Below are positions 31,190 to 39,104 of a stretch of DNA of 64,000 bases, one piece after another (the first letter of the stretch is position 1; every line of letters begins with the position of its first letter). Under the pieces are notes generated by a model. That model worked only from the letters and a program-made list of their open reading frames with translations. It was not told the origin of the DNA and did not search any database. The position numbers and the translations under genes were made by a program. The DNA is from Thermus albus (GTDB lineage: Bacteria > Deinococcota > Deinococci > Deinococcales > Thermaceae), in the NCBI RefSeq assembly GCF_022760855.1, contig NZ_JAKTNR010000003.1, positions 217,327 through 281,326 of the forward strand, written 5' to 3'.

Positions 31190-34105
31190 GTGGATCCCCT
31201 CTGGTACAAGGATGCGGTCATCTACCAGCTTCATGTGCGCTCCTTCTTTGACGCCAACGACGACGGCTACGGGGACTTTGAGGGCCTAAGGCAAAAGCTT
31301 CCCTACCTGGAAGCCCTGGGGGTTAACACCCTCTGGCTCATGCCCTTTTTCCAGTCCCCCCTGCGGGACGATGGGTACGATATCTCCGACTACTATCAGA
31401 TCCTTCCCGCCCACGGAACCCTGGAGGACTTTCGGAGGTTTTTGGACGAGGCCCATGCAAGGGGGATGCGGGTGCTCATTGAGCTGGTCCTCAACCACAC
31501 CTCCAGCGACCACCCCTGGTTCCAGGAGGCCAGGAAGCCGGGAAGTCCGTTGCGCGACTTCTACGTGTGGAGCGAAACCCCGGAGAAGTACCAGGGGGTC
31601 AGGGTCATCTTCCAAGACTTTGAACCCAGCAACTGGACTTTTGACCCGGTGGCGGGGGCCTATTACTGGCACCGGTTTTACCACCATCAGCCCGACCTCA
31701 ACTGGGACAACCCCGAGGTGGAACGGGCCATGCACCAGGTGATGTTCTTCTGGGCCGACATGGGGGTGGATGGCTTCCGCCTGGACGCCGTCCCTTACCT
31801 ATACGAAAGGGAGGGCACCAGTTGCGAGAACCTGCCCGAGACCATAGAGGCGGTAAAGCGGTTGCGCCAAGCCCTGGAGGAGCGTTACGGTCCGGGAAAG
31901 GTTCTTCTGGCGGAGGCCAACATGTGGCCGGAGGAGACCCTGCCCTACTTTGGCGAGGGGGACGGGGTGCACATGGCCTACAACTTCCCCCTTATGCCGC
32001 GGATCTTCCTGGCCCTGCGCCGGGAGGACCGGGGCCCCATTGAGGCCATGCTCCGGGAGACGGGAAACATACCCGAGGCGGCCCAGTGGGCCCTTTTCCT
32101 GCGGAACCACGACGAGCTGACCCTGGAGAAGGTTACGGAGGAGGAGCGGGAGTTTCTGTGGGAGGTCTACGCCCCTGACCCCCGGTACCGCATCAACCTG
32201 GGGATCCGCCGCCGCCTTATGCCCCTTCTGGGTGGGGATAGGCGCCGCTTTGAGCTTCTTCACGCGCTCCTTTTCACCCTCAAGGGAAGCCCCATCCTTT
32301 ACTACGGGGACGAGATCGGCATGGGGGATAACCCCTTTTTGGGGGACCGCAACGGGGTGAGGACCCCCATGCAGTGGTCTGCGGACCGCAACGCGGGCTT
32401 CTCCCGCGCCCCCTATCACCGCCTTTTTCTTCCCCCTGTAAGCGAGGGGCCCTACAGCTACCACTTTGTCAACGTGGAGGCCCAGCAGGAAAACCCCCAT
32501 TCCCATCTCAACTTCGTCCGCCGCTTCCTGGGCATCCGCAACCGGTACGCCAAGGTCTTTGGCCGGGGAAGCCTGCGCCTTTTGCCCGTGGAGAACCGGC
32601 GCATCCTGGCTTACGAGAGGGAGTACGAGGGGGAAAGGATCCTGGTTGTGGCCAATCTTTCCCGTTACACGCAGGCCTTTGATCTACCTTTGGCGGGGTA
32701 TGAGGGTTTGGTTCCGGTGGAGCTTTTTTCCCAAAACCCCTTCCCCCCGGTGGAGAGCCGTTACCGCTTGGCCCTGGGGCCCCATGGCTTCAGCCTCTTT
32801 GCCCTGAGGCCCAAGGAGGAGGCCGAACGCCTGTACCTTCCCGACTGGGCAGTGCCCGGGGAGGAGGACAAGGAACATCCCCTACCCTCCGTGTCCCTTC
32901 GTGGTGGCGTGGAGAGCCTTTTCATAGATACCTTCGCGGATGAGGAGGCCCAGGCCGCTTTCCTCAAGGCTTTAGGGGCAGCGCTTAGGGAACGGTCCTG
33001 GTTGGCCTTAAGGCCTGAGGGGGTGGAACTCAAGGATGCCCTTCGTTTCCGCAAAGAGCCCCCCTTGTACCTCACCCTCTTGCGCCTGGAGGGGGAGGGG
33101 ACCGTTCAGGAGGTTTTCTTGCCCGTTGCCCTGCGCCAGGGGATGGAGGGGCCGGGGCTTTTCGCCCGGGTTCGGGGAACGAAGGGCTATCTCTTTGAGC
33201 TCTCCCAGGATCCGGAGTTTTACAGCCTATTCCTGAAAAGGCTAGCCCAGGGATTTGAGGGCCGCAGCCTCAAAGCCCACTATCGAGGGCGCCACCGGGG
33301 TCCGGTTCCCGAGGCCCTAGAGCTCCTCCGCCCGGGTTTGGCGGCTGGGGATGGGGTGTGGCTCCAGGTGGGGTTGGTCCAGGACGGGGGATTGGACCGG
33401 ACGGAGCGGCTTCTGCCCCGCTTAGACTTTCCCTGGGCCCTAAAGCCCCAAGGGGGGCTTTACTGGGAGCGGGGCCGGGAGCGGCGGGTTCTCGCCCTTA
33501 CCGGCTCCCTGCCCTCGGGTCGGCCCCAGGAGGCCTTTGCCCATGCCTCCAAGCTGGCGCGGGAAGGTCTGGCCCGGCTTCAGGACCATCCGGTTGGGGA
33601 AGGGGCCTTGGGCCTTCTGGCGGAGGCCTTCAAGGAGCTCGAGGCCCTGGCCCGGCTCCTGGGGGTACGGCTTGCCCTCTTGCACCGGGCCTTGCGCGAG
33701 GTAGAGGGGGAAGGGGATGGGGTACCCCTTTTAAACCGCGGCCTGGGGGCGTTTGTGGAGGTGGAAGGGGAGGTTTTCCTTGTAGCCCTGGGAAGGGAAT
33801 CCAGGGGCTTGCCCCTTATGGACCTTTCCCGGCTGGCCTACGATCTGGAGCGGGCCCTTTTCTTTTCCGCGGAAGAGGTGCCGGAGGCGGAGGGTTGGCT
33901 AGCCCTTGCTGCCGATTTCCTGGAGGAAGCACTCTTTCAGGCTTACCAGGAGACCGACCAAAGGGTTTTAGAGGCCATGGATCGGTTTCCCCAGGTCATG
34001 CTGGCCCTAGCCCAGGAACAGGCCTTGCGGGAGGAAAGGCTGAGCCGGGAAAGGGTCTTCAGGCGGTGGCAGGAAAAGGCTGGAGATTGGGAGGCACCAG
34101 CCTAA
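31190..34105 (+). CDS. treS: Trehalose synthase (maltose alpha-D-glucosyltransferase) with long C-terminal domain
   Basis: 971 residues; most bacterial TreS proteins have 550-600. Residues 1-550 are GH13: VIYQLHVRSFFDANDDGYGD, LIELVLNHTSSDHPWF, GFRLDAVPYLYEREGT (nucleophile), LLAEANMWPEETLPYF (acid/base), LRNHDELTLEKVT. The C-terminal 400 residues are specific to Thermus-type TreS and resemble a maltokinase-like fold; they are known to raise thermostability. It interconverts maltose and trehalose. GTG 31190 is chosen because Thermus TreS begins (V/M)DPLWYKDAV; no good ribosome site is seen, only CATACT 8 nt upstream. Confidence 0.96.
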   Translation: MDPLWYKDAVIYQLHVRSFFDANDDGYGDFEGLRQKLPYLEALGVNTLWLMPFFQSPLRDDGYDISDYYQILPAHGTLEDFRRFLDEAHARGMRVLIELVLNHTSSDHPWFQEARKPGSPLRDFYVWSETPEKYQGVRVIFQDFEPSNWTFDPVAGAYYWHRFYHHQPDLNWDNPEVERAMHQVMFFWADMGVDGFRLDAVPYLYEREGTSCENLPETIEAVKRLRQALEERYGPGKVLLAEANMWPEETLPYFGEGDGVHMAYNFPLMPRIFLALRREDRGPIEAMLRETGNIPEAAQWALFLRNHDELTLEKVTEEEREFLWEVYAPDPRYRINLGIRRRLMPLLGGDRRRFELLHALLFTLKGSPILYYGDEIGMGDNPFLGDRNGVRTPMQWSADRNAGFSRAPYHRLFLPPVSEGPYSYHFVNVEAQQENPHSHLNFVRRFLGIRNRYAKVFGRGSLRLLPVENRRILAYEREYEGERILVVANLSRYTQAFDLPLAGYEGLVPVELFSQNPFPPVESRYRLALGPHGFSLFALRPKEEAERLYLPDWAVPGEEDKEHPLPSVSLRGGVESLFIDTFADEEAQAAFLKALGAALRERSWLALRPEGVELKDALRFRKEPPLYLTLLRLEGEGTVQEVFLPVALRQGMEGPGLFARVRGTKGYLFELSQDPEFYSLFLKRLAQGFEGRSLKAHYRGRHRGPVPEALELLRPGLAAGDGVWLQVGLVQDGGLDRTERLLPRLDFPWALKPQGGLYWERGRERRVLALTGSLPSGRPQEAFAHASKLAREGLARLQDHPVGEGALGLLAEAFKELEALARLLGVRLALLHRALREVEGEGDGVPLLNRGLGAFVEVEGEVFLVALGRESRGLPLMDLSRLAYDLERALFFSAEEVPEAEGWLALAADFLEEALFQAYQETDQRVLEAMDRFPQVMLALAQEQALREERLSRERVFRRWQEKAGDWEAPA

Positions 34106-34165
34106 AGTAGGGGAAATCCGCTAACCCGATGAGGCCCAGGAAGGATCCTTACGAGCACCCGCCGG

Positions 34166-34189
34166 AAAAGCCCACCCCTTTAGGGGTGG
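34166..34189 (-). terminator. Terminator of the CDGSH protein gene
   Basis: Stem CCCACCCC/GGGGTGGG with a 4-nt loop; on the minus strand it is followed by CTTTTCC. It lies 8 nt after the CDGSH stop and about 60 nt after the convergent treS stop. Confidence 0.6.
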
Positions 34190-34196
34190 GAGGAGG

Positions 34197-34412
34197 TCAC
34201 GGCTTGGGTTCCATCTCCAACTCCCCCCTTTCCGCCGCAAACCCCACCTCCTTGTGGGTACCGTCGCAGAAGGGCTTGTTTCCAGACTGCCCGCAGCGGC
34301 AAAGGGCCAGTTTGGCCCTCTCCAGACGCCTTTCTTCCCCGTTGAGCCGGAAAGGGGTTCCCTCGGGGAGGTCTAAAATGTAAGGCCCGTTTTCCCGGAA
34401 GCGGAGCTTCAT
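34197..34412 (-). CDS. CDGSH-type iron-sulfur protein
   Basis: 71 residues. The CDGSH signature LCRCGQSGNKPFCDGTH gives ligands Cys38, Cys40, Cys49 and His53 for a [2Fe-2S] cluster, as in mitoNEET. Such small proteins are thought to pass electrons or clusters. There is one CDGSH motif, so a homodimer is expected. The TATCCT box 6 nt before the ATG marks a leaderless start. It is divergent, at only 31 bp, from another Fe-S protein gene. Confidence 0.92.
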   Translation of the reverse strand: MKLRFRENGPYILDLPEGTPFRLNGEERRLERAKLALCRCGQSGNKPFCDGTHKEVGFAAERGELEMEPKP

Positions 34413-34418
34413 GGCCTT

Positions 34419-34424
34419 AGGATA
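34419..34424 (-). promoter_or_regulatory. -10 box of the CDGSH gene
   Basis: TATCCT on the minus strand, 6 nt before its ATG. Its -35 region would fall inside the divergent gene. Confidence 0.6.
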
Positions 34425-34431
34425 CCGGGGC

Positions 34432-34437
34432 TATAGT
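34432..34437 (+). promoter_or_regulatory. -10 box of the CopZ-like gene
   Basis: TATAGT, 6 nt before ATG 34444; only 7 bp separate it from the opposed CDGSH -10 box. Confidence 0.6.
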
Positions 34438-34443
34438 AAGGGC

Positions 34444-34836
34444 ATGGTATGTCCCCAAAATGGAAAAGCGGGCATGGAGGTGCCCCTAAAGACCGTGAAG
34501 AACTTCCTCACCGGCCAGGCCCTGTCCCGGCTTGCACCCCAAGGCCCCCACTACCTCTGCCAAGACCCCGCCTGCCCGGTGGTCTACTACGGGGAGGAGG
34601 GGGTTTACACCTTGGCGGAGGTGCGTTTCCCCATCTACGACAAGGGTGCCCCCCTTATCTGCTACTGCTTTGACTGGACCCGGGAGAAGGTTGTTCAGGC
34701 CTTGCGCCAGGGGGAGGATCCGGTTAAGGAGGTGGAGATGGGGGTTAGGGCCAAGCGGTGCGCCTGCGACCTCCGCAACCCCAGGGGGCGGTGTTGCCTT
34801 CCCACCTTGAAGGCGGAGGTGGCCAGGCTTGCCTGA
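34444..34836 (+). CDS. Cys-rich Fe-S/zinc protein, CopZ N-domain-like
   Basis: 130 residues. Cysteines are arranged as CP at the N terminus, LCQDPACPVVYYG, LICYCFDWT and RCACDLRNPRGRCC, the pattern of the zinc plus [2Fe-2S] N-terminal domain of archaeal-type CopZ copper chaperones. It has no C-terminal HMA copper domain, so a role in copper delivery is doubtful; it may be a redox or metal-trafficking protein. ATG 34444 is chosen from the TATAGT box; the upstream frame is antisense to the CDGSH gene. The stop overlaps the tilS-tadA start region by 8 nt. Confidence 0.8.
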   Translation: MVCPQNGKAGMEVPLKTVKNFLTGQALSRLAPQGPHYLCQDPACPVVYYGEEGVYTLAEVRFPIYDKGAPLICYCFDWTREKVVQALRQGEDPVKEVEMGVRAKRCACDLRNPRGRCCLPTLKAEVARLA

Positions 34837-36373
34837 GGGGGTGGCCCAAGGGTTGGAGGAGGCCTTCCGGAAACACCTGGCCCGGCTTGCGCCAAAGGAC
34901 CCTTTGGTGCTGGCGGTTTCGGGGGGTGGGGATTCCGTAGCCTTGGCCCACCTGGTGAGGCGGGCGGGGCGAAGGGCGGTGGTGGCCCATCTGGACCACG
35001 CCCTTCGCCCGGAAAGCGGGGAGGACCTGGCCTTCGTGAAGGCCCTTGCGGCAAGGCTTGGTTTTCCCTTCTATGGCGAGCGGGTGGAGGTGGCCAAGGT
35101 GGCCCAGGCCCGGGGGGAGAACCTGGAGGCGGTGGCCCGGGAGATCCGCTACGCCTTCCTCCACCGGGTGGCTCGGGAGGTTAAAGCTCGGGCCATCCTC
35201 ACCGCCCACACCCTGGACGACCAGGCGGAGACGGTGCTCCTAAAGCTTCTCCAGGGTACAGCCCGGGGCCTTGGCATCAGGGAGAAGGAGGGCTTGGTGG
35301 TAAGGCCTCTCCTGGCCTTCCGCCGGGAGGAGCTCAGGGGTTTCTTGCGGGAACTGGGGGAGGCCTGGCGGGAGGACACCAGCAACCAGGACCTTTCCTT
35401 GGACCGAAACTACCTTAGGCTCCGGGTTTTCCCTCTCCTTCTGGAGCGGTTTCCCAAGGCCCGGGAGGCCCTTTCCCGCTTCGCCTTGGTGCGTGAGGAG
35501 GAGGACAAGCACCTGGAAAGGGAGGCCCAGGCTCGCCTTCTGCCCGATACCCGTTTTTTCGTTCCCGCCTATCGGGTGGTACCCCTTTTAGGGGCTCCCG
35601 CGGTCCTGAGGCAAAGGGCTTTGCGCTTCCTTTTGGAGGCCTTGGACCTTCGCCCCGAGGCCCGGCTCATCGCCCTTTTGCAGGGGGCTTTGGAGGGTGG
35701 GGTGGCCACCCTGCCTGGCGGGTATACTGCCAGGCGCAAGGGGGGCACCCTTTTCCTCATCCCTCCGAAACCCAGCCTCCCCCTACCCCCAGGCTTCCGC
35801 CGGCCCGAGCCTGGGGACTACCTGGCCATGCCCTATGGGCGAAAGCGCCTAAGGGATTTCCTCTCGGAAAAGGGGGTGCCCAAGGAGCTCAAGCCCCTTT
35901 GGCCCGTGAAGGGGGAAGGAAGGGAGGTGGTGGAGGTTTTGGGCTTCCATCCGCCTTCCCTGGAGGAGCGGTATATGGCCCTGGCTCTTCAGGAGGCCAA
36001 AAAAGCCTACCAGGAGGGCGAGGTGCCCGTGGGGGCGGTTTTGGTGGTGGGGGAAAGGGCCTATCGGGCCCACAACCGGGTGGAGGCCACGGGGGATCCC
36101 ACGGCCCATGCGGAGATGCTCCTTCTCCGGGAGCTGGGCCAGGAGGCGCGTGGGGGAAGGCTTTATGTGACCCTGGAGCCCTGCCGCATGTGCCACCATG
36201 CCCTCCGGGAAGCGGGGGTGGAGGTGGTCTATGGGGTGGAAAACCTAAAGGAAGGGGCCCTAACCCGCTATGGCCAGGGGGAGGGCTTAAGGGGTGGCGT
36301 TTTGGAAGGGGAGTGTGCTAAGCTCCTAAAGGGTTTCTTTGCCCGGCTCAGGGAGGGGTGCCGGAGCGGTTGA
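34829..36373 (+). CDS. tilS: TilS-TadA fusion: tRNA(Ile)-lysidine synthetase plus tRNA adenosine deaminase
   Basis: 514 residues. The N-terminal part is TilS: PP-loop LAVSGGGDSVALAHL near residue 28, HTLDDQAETVLLKLLQGTARG, and LEDTSNQD-like EDTSNQDLSLDRNYLR; it turns C34 of tRNA-Ile(CAU) into lysidine. From about residue 375 there is a TadA deaminase: DPTAHAEMLLLREL (zinc His and catalytic Glu) and LEPCRMCHHALREAG (zinc Cys pair); it turns A34 of tRNA-Arg(ACG) into inosine. Both act on the wobble base. TTG 34829 has GGAGGT 8 nt upstream; GTG 34841 is an alternative. The last seven codons and TGA overlap tRNA-Ser by 22 nt. Confidence 0.92.
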   Translation: MPEGVAQGLEEAFRKHLARLAPKDPLVLAVSGGGDSVALAHLVRRAGRRAVVAHLDHALRPESGEDLAFVKALAARLGFPFYGERVEVAKVAQARGENLEAVAREIRYAFLHRVAREVKARAILTAHTLDDQAETVLLKLLQGTARGLGIREKEGLVVRPLLAFRREELRGFLRELGEAWREDTSNQDLSLDRNYLRLRVFPLLLERFPKAREALSRFALVREEEDKHLEREAQARLLPDTRFFVPAYRVVPLLGAPAVLRQRALRFLLEALDLRPEARLIALLQGALEGGVATLPGGYTARRKGGTLFLIPPKPSLPLPPGFRRPEPGDYLAMPYGRKRLRDFLSEKGVPKELKPLWPVKGEGREVVEVLGFHPPSLEERYMALALQEAKKAYQEGEVPVGAVLVVGERAYRAHNRVEATGDPTAHAEMLLLRELGQEARGGRLYVTLEPCRMCHHALREAGVEVVYGVENLKEGALTRYGQGEGLRGGVLEGECAKLLKGFFARLREGCRSG

Positions 36374-36443
36374 ACGGGCCGGTCTCGAAAACCGGTAGGC
36401 CCCGTAAGGGGCCTCGCGGGTTCGAATCCCGCCCCCTCCGCCA
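36352..36443 (+). tRNA. tRNA-Ser (CGA), class II, overlapping the tilS-tadA stop
   Basis: A 92-nt gene with encoded CCA. Acceptor GGAGGGG/CCCCTCC, discriminator G, anticodon stem CCGGT/ACCGG with loop CTCGAAA (anticodon CGA), long variable arm GGCCCCGTAAGGGGCC, T arm GCGGG-TTCGAAT-CCCGC. Nucleotides 20-22 (TGA) are the stop codon of the fusion gene. Confidence 0.95.
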
Positions 36444-36468
36444 AAGGCGGCCAGGAGGCCGCTTTTTT
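36443..36468 (+). terminator. Intrinsic terminator after tRNA-Ser
   Basis: Stem GCGGCC/GGCCGC with loop AGGA, flanked by AAAG and a run of six T that touches the stop codon of the convergent gene. Confidence 0.85.
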
Positions 36469-37075
36469 AAATCAGCTGGAACCCCCACCGCCCCCCTAAA
36501 ACCCCAAGGGACGTCAAGGTTTCCTCAGCCGCCTGGCGGGTACGCGGGAACCCTGCCGTTAAGAGGTAGAGAAGGCCCACCATCTCCCCCAGCACCAAAA
36601 ACCCATACCGCTTCCGCTCCTCTTCCCAGAGGGTTTCCATGCGCATCCTGGCCATGCGCCAGGGGGTGGGGAGAAAATGATTCCCGGAAAACCCTGCCTC
36701 GGGATGGCAGAACTTGGGATCGCTGGCGGTGAGAAGCGCCCGGCAGGCGAGGGGGCGCCAAGGGTAGACCCCGCAGAGCCCCTCCGCCAAAAAGGGGCAA
36801 GGGGTCCGGCTTAGGAAGAACCGGCCGGGGAACTGGGGGTCGTCCTTGCCCTCCTTTAGGAGGGCCAGGCGTCTTGGGCCTTCCTGCAAGAGCCTTTGCC
36901 TCTGTTCCGCTCTGAGGTGGGGTAGGAGGGCTTCCCCTTCCAGGCGGGAAAGGGTGACCAGACCCAAGCAGCAGGCGAAGCACCCGGCTCGGCAAGAGGG
37001 CTGGACACCCTTTTTGGCCAGGTAGTCGGCGAGATCGGCCTCGAGGCCCTGCCAATGGACTTCTACTGGGCTCAT
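36467..37075 (-). CDS. YkgJ-family cysteine cluster protein
   Basis: 202 residues. Cysteines occur as SCRAGCFACC near residue 28, then TPCPFLAEGLCGVYPWRPLACR, and a lone FC later: the CxxxCxxCC...C...C...C pattern of the YkgJ/DUF superfamily, which is presumed to bind zinc or an Fe-S cluster. The function is unknown; some relatives are flagellin-lysine methylases, but that is not supported here. Its start overlaps the next upstream gene by ATGA, so both are translated together. Confidence 0.82.
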   Translation of the reverse strand: MSPVEVHWQGLEADLADYLAKKGVQPSCRAGCFACCLGLVTLSRLEGEALLPHLRAEQRQRLLQEGPRRLALLKEGKDDPQFPGRFFLSRTPCPFLAEGLCGVYPWRPLACRALLTASDPKFCHPEAGFSGNHFLPTPWRMARMRMETLWEEERKRYGFLVLGEMVGLLYLLTAGFPRTRQAAEETLTSLGVLGGRWGFQLI

Positions 37076-37284
37076 CGGCGTAGGCGCCAGAGACCCTTCC
37101 TGGGGTCAAAGGGGCAGGCCCGCACGGCCACCTGGGGGCAGAAGCGCCGGTGCCGGGCCACCTCCTCCGCCAGGGCCTTGGGCAGGTGGCAGCGGGGGCA
37201 ACGGGCCTGGGTTAGGGGGGGCCGCATCCCGTAGGCTAGGAGGAGGACCAGAACCAAAAGGAGAAGAAGGCCCAACGCGTCCAT
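37072..37284 (-). CDS. Small membrane-anchored protein with a Cys4-type knuckle
   Basis: 70 residues. Residues 3-19 are a leucine-rich membrane anchor; the remainder is basic and has CPRC, then FC and a further Cys before PFDPRKG, possibly a zinc site. The family is not recognised. It shares a transcript with the cysteine-cluster protein (ATGA overlap) and starts from a TACACT box 7 nt upstream, face to face with the DinB gene promoter. Confidence 0.65.
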   Translation of the reverse strand: MDALGLLLLLVLVLLLAYGMRPPLTQARCPRCHLPKALAEEVARHRRFCPQVAVRACPFDPRKGLWRLRR

Positions 37285-37291
37285 AAGGGTT

Positions 37292-37301
37292 AGTGTACGC
37301 T
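37292..37301. promoter_or_regulatory. Overlapping divergent -10 boxes
   Basis: TACACT on the minus strand (37292-37297, 7 nt before ATG 37284) and TACGCT on the plus strand (37296-37301, 6 nt before ATG 37308) share two base pairs. The start codons are only 23 bp apart, so both promoters cannot be occupied at once. Confidence 0.55.
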
Positions 37302-37307
37302 CTTCTC

Positions 37308-37802
37308 ATGGCCAACCTTGCGCCTTTCCTGGAGCCTTTGGTGCCCGGGGTTTCCCCGGCGGTTTCCGCCTGGATCAAGGGGCTTAAGGAGGTGGAGCGC
37401 CACCTGGAGCGCTGGGCCTTTGACCTTCCCGAGGAAGGCTTTTGGTGGCGGCCCAAGGAGGGGCTGAACCCCATTGGGGGCCTGGTACGGCACATCACGG
37501 GAAGCTCCTTGCGGCTTTTCAGCTATGCCTTCCCCCAGGAGCTTCCCCACTGGGCCCAAAGGGGGAGGGAGTGGGAGCTCCAGGGGGAGCCTGAGCCCAA
37601 GGGGGTGGTGGAGGCCCGGTTCCGGGAGGCTTGGGCAAGGCTGGATTCCGCTTTCCGGAGTCTGCGGGAAGAGGAGCTTTCCCAGGAGGTTCCCGTGGGT
37701 GCCCAGGGCCTGATGGCCCCCAGGGCCCATATCCTCCACCACCTGGTGGAGCACGCCCAGCACCATGCCGGCCAGGTCATCTACGCCCGCAAGCTCATGT
37801 AA
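37308..37802 (+). CDS. DinB-like (DfsB/YfiT superfamily) protein
   Basis: 164 residues forming a four-helix bundle of the DinB type. The three metal-ligand histidines are visible: LVRHITGSS near residue 60, and HHLVEHAQHHAGQVIYARKLM at the C terminus. Family members are thiol transferases (bacillithiol/mycothiol-S-transferase-like) or unknown damage-inducible proteins; Thermus is reported to carry many DinB-like genes. ATG 37308 is preferred over the in-frame GTG 37293, which lies within the promoter. Confidence 0.85.
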   Translation: MANLAPFLEPLVPGVSPAVSAWIKGLKEVERHLERWAFDLPEEGFWWRPKEGLNPIGGLVRHITGSSLRLFSYAFPQELPHWAQRGREWELQGEPEPKGVVEARFREAWARLDSAFRSLREEELSQEVPVGAQGLMAPRAHILHHLVEHAQHHAGQVIYARKLM

Positions 37803-37828
37803 GGACCCTTGTCCTCGGGGGTTGGCCG

Positions 37829-37834
37829 TAAGAT
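37829..37834 (+). promoter_or_regulatory. -10 box of the DUF3197 gene
   Basis: TAAGAT, 6 nt before ATG 37841; leaderless type. Confidence 0.55.
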
Positions 37835-37840
37835 GTTCCC

Positions 37841-38236
37841 ATGGAACGCATCGGCCTGCGCGGTTCTCCCAACCTGACCCTCGAGGCCCTCAAGGAGGCC
37901 CTGAAAGGCGTGCGGATCTCTGAGGCCAAGGTCTACCTCATCACCGACTGGCAGGACCGCCGGCACCAGGCCCGCTACGCCCTCCTCATCCACGGGGGCA
38001 AGAAGGACCTCCTCACCCCCGATGCCTTCGGCCCGGCCTTCCCGGGCGGGGAGGAGGCCCTTTCGGAGCTGGTGGGCCTTTTGCTGCGCCTAGGGGCCAG
38101 GAAGTTCTACGAGGCCGTGGTCTCCCCGGCGGAGCTCACCGCCCTTTTGGGGCTTCCGCCCGAGGAGCTCATCCGGCGGGTGAACGCCATCGCCAACCCC
38201 ACGGACCCCGGCATCTATCTAAAAAAAGCCGCCTAA
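37841..38236 (+). CDS. Conserved protein of Deinococcus-Thermus, DUF3197-like
   Basis: 131 residues. The sequence (MERIGLRGSPNLTLEALKEAL, then YLITDWQDRRHQARYALLIHGGKKDLLTPDAFGPAF, cited by parts) fits my memory of DUF3197, a family limited to Deinococcota with no known function. It is soluble, mixed alpha/beta, without obvious catalytic motifs. A leaderless promoter precedes it. The stop overlaps the convergent HMG-CoA lyase gene by 4 nt. Confidence 0.7.
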   Translation: MERIGLRGSPNLTLEALKEALKGVRISEAKVYLITDWQDRRHQARYALLIHGGKKDLLTPDAFGPAFPGGEEALSELVGLLLRLGARKFYEAVVSPAELTALLGLPPEELIRRVNAIANPTDPGIYLKKAA

Positions 38237-39096
38237 CCGTAGAGGAGCTTAAGCCTGGCGGCCTCCCCCGCAAGCTGGGGGAGGGCCCCAAGGTCTATCC
38301 CGGTGGCGTAGCCCTTGCCCTCCAAGTAGGGGACGACCTTTTCCGTGGGCAGGTTGCCCACGAGCTCGTCCCCAGCGAAAGGGCAACCCCCCACCCCGGC
38401 CAAGGCCCCTTCCAGCCAAAGGACCCCGGCCCCCAGCACCGCTTCCACCTTTTCCAAGACCCTATCGGGCCGGGAATGGAGGTGGGCCCCCAGGCCCTCA
38501 GGGCCAAAGCGGGCCACCGCCTTTTCCAAGACCTCCCCGATGCGGCTTGCTTCCGCTATCCCGTAGGTGTCCGCTAAGGCGATCTCCTTGACCCCGAGTT
38601 CCCGTAACCGGGCGATGTCCTCCAGAACCCTTTCCACGCTCCACGGGTCCCCATAGGGGTTGCCGAAGGCCATGGAGAGGTAGACCACCAGGCCAAGCCT
38701 GCCCTCCGTGGCCTCCACCATGGCCTTCACCAGGGGCCAGGATTCCTCCCGGGAACGGTTGGTGTTCTTTAGCTGGAAGGTTTCCGAAAGAGAAAAGGGG
38801 TAGCCGATGGCCGTGAGGTTGGGGGCCGTAAGGGCCCTTTCCAGGCCCTTCTCGTTGGCCACGATGGCCAGGTAGGTGCGGCCCTGGGGTGGGGGCAAGG
38901 CGGCCAAGATCTCCTCGGCATCCGCCATCTGGGGCACCCACTTGGGGGAGACGAAGCTGGTGAGGTCCAGGTGGCGGAAACCGACTTCCAGCATTTTCCG
39001 CAAAAAGGCCACCTTCTCCTCCGTGGGGATGAAGCGGCGGAAGCCCTGCCAGGCATCCCGTGGGCATTCCACATAGCGGATGGGGGTCCGGGTCAT
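38233..39096 (-). CDS. Hydroxymethylglutaryl-CoA lyase
   Basis: 287 residues, TIM barrel. Metal and catalytic motifs: HLDLTSFVSPKWVPQMADAEE (Asp, substrate loop), GAHLHSRPD (zinc His pair) and the signature ALAGVGGCPFAGDELVGNL with the catalytic Cys. It cleaves HMG-CoA to acetyl-CoA and acetoacetate, the last step of leucine breakdown. The adjacent carboxylase subunit supports that pathway. ATG 39096 is used; GTG 39102 is possible. Confidence 0.92.
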   Translation of the reverse strand: MTRTPIRYVECPRDAWQGFRRFIPTEEKVAFLRKMLEVGFRHLDLTSFVSPKWVPQMADAEEILAALPPPQGRTYLAIVANEKGLERALTAPNLTAIGYPFSLSETFQLKNTNRSREESWPLVKAMVEATEGRLGLVVYLSMAFGNPYGDPWSVERVLEDIARLRELGVKEIALADTYGIAEASRIGEVLEKAVARFGPEGLGAHLHSRPDRVLEKVEAVLGAGVLWLEGALAGVGGCPFAGDELVGNLPTEKVVPYLEGKGYATGIDLGALPQLAGEAARLKLLYG

Positions 39097-39104
39097 GGTC
39101 ACCC

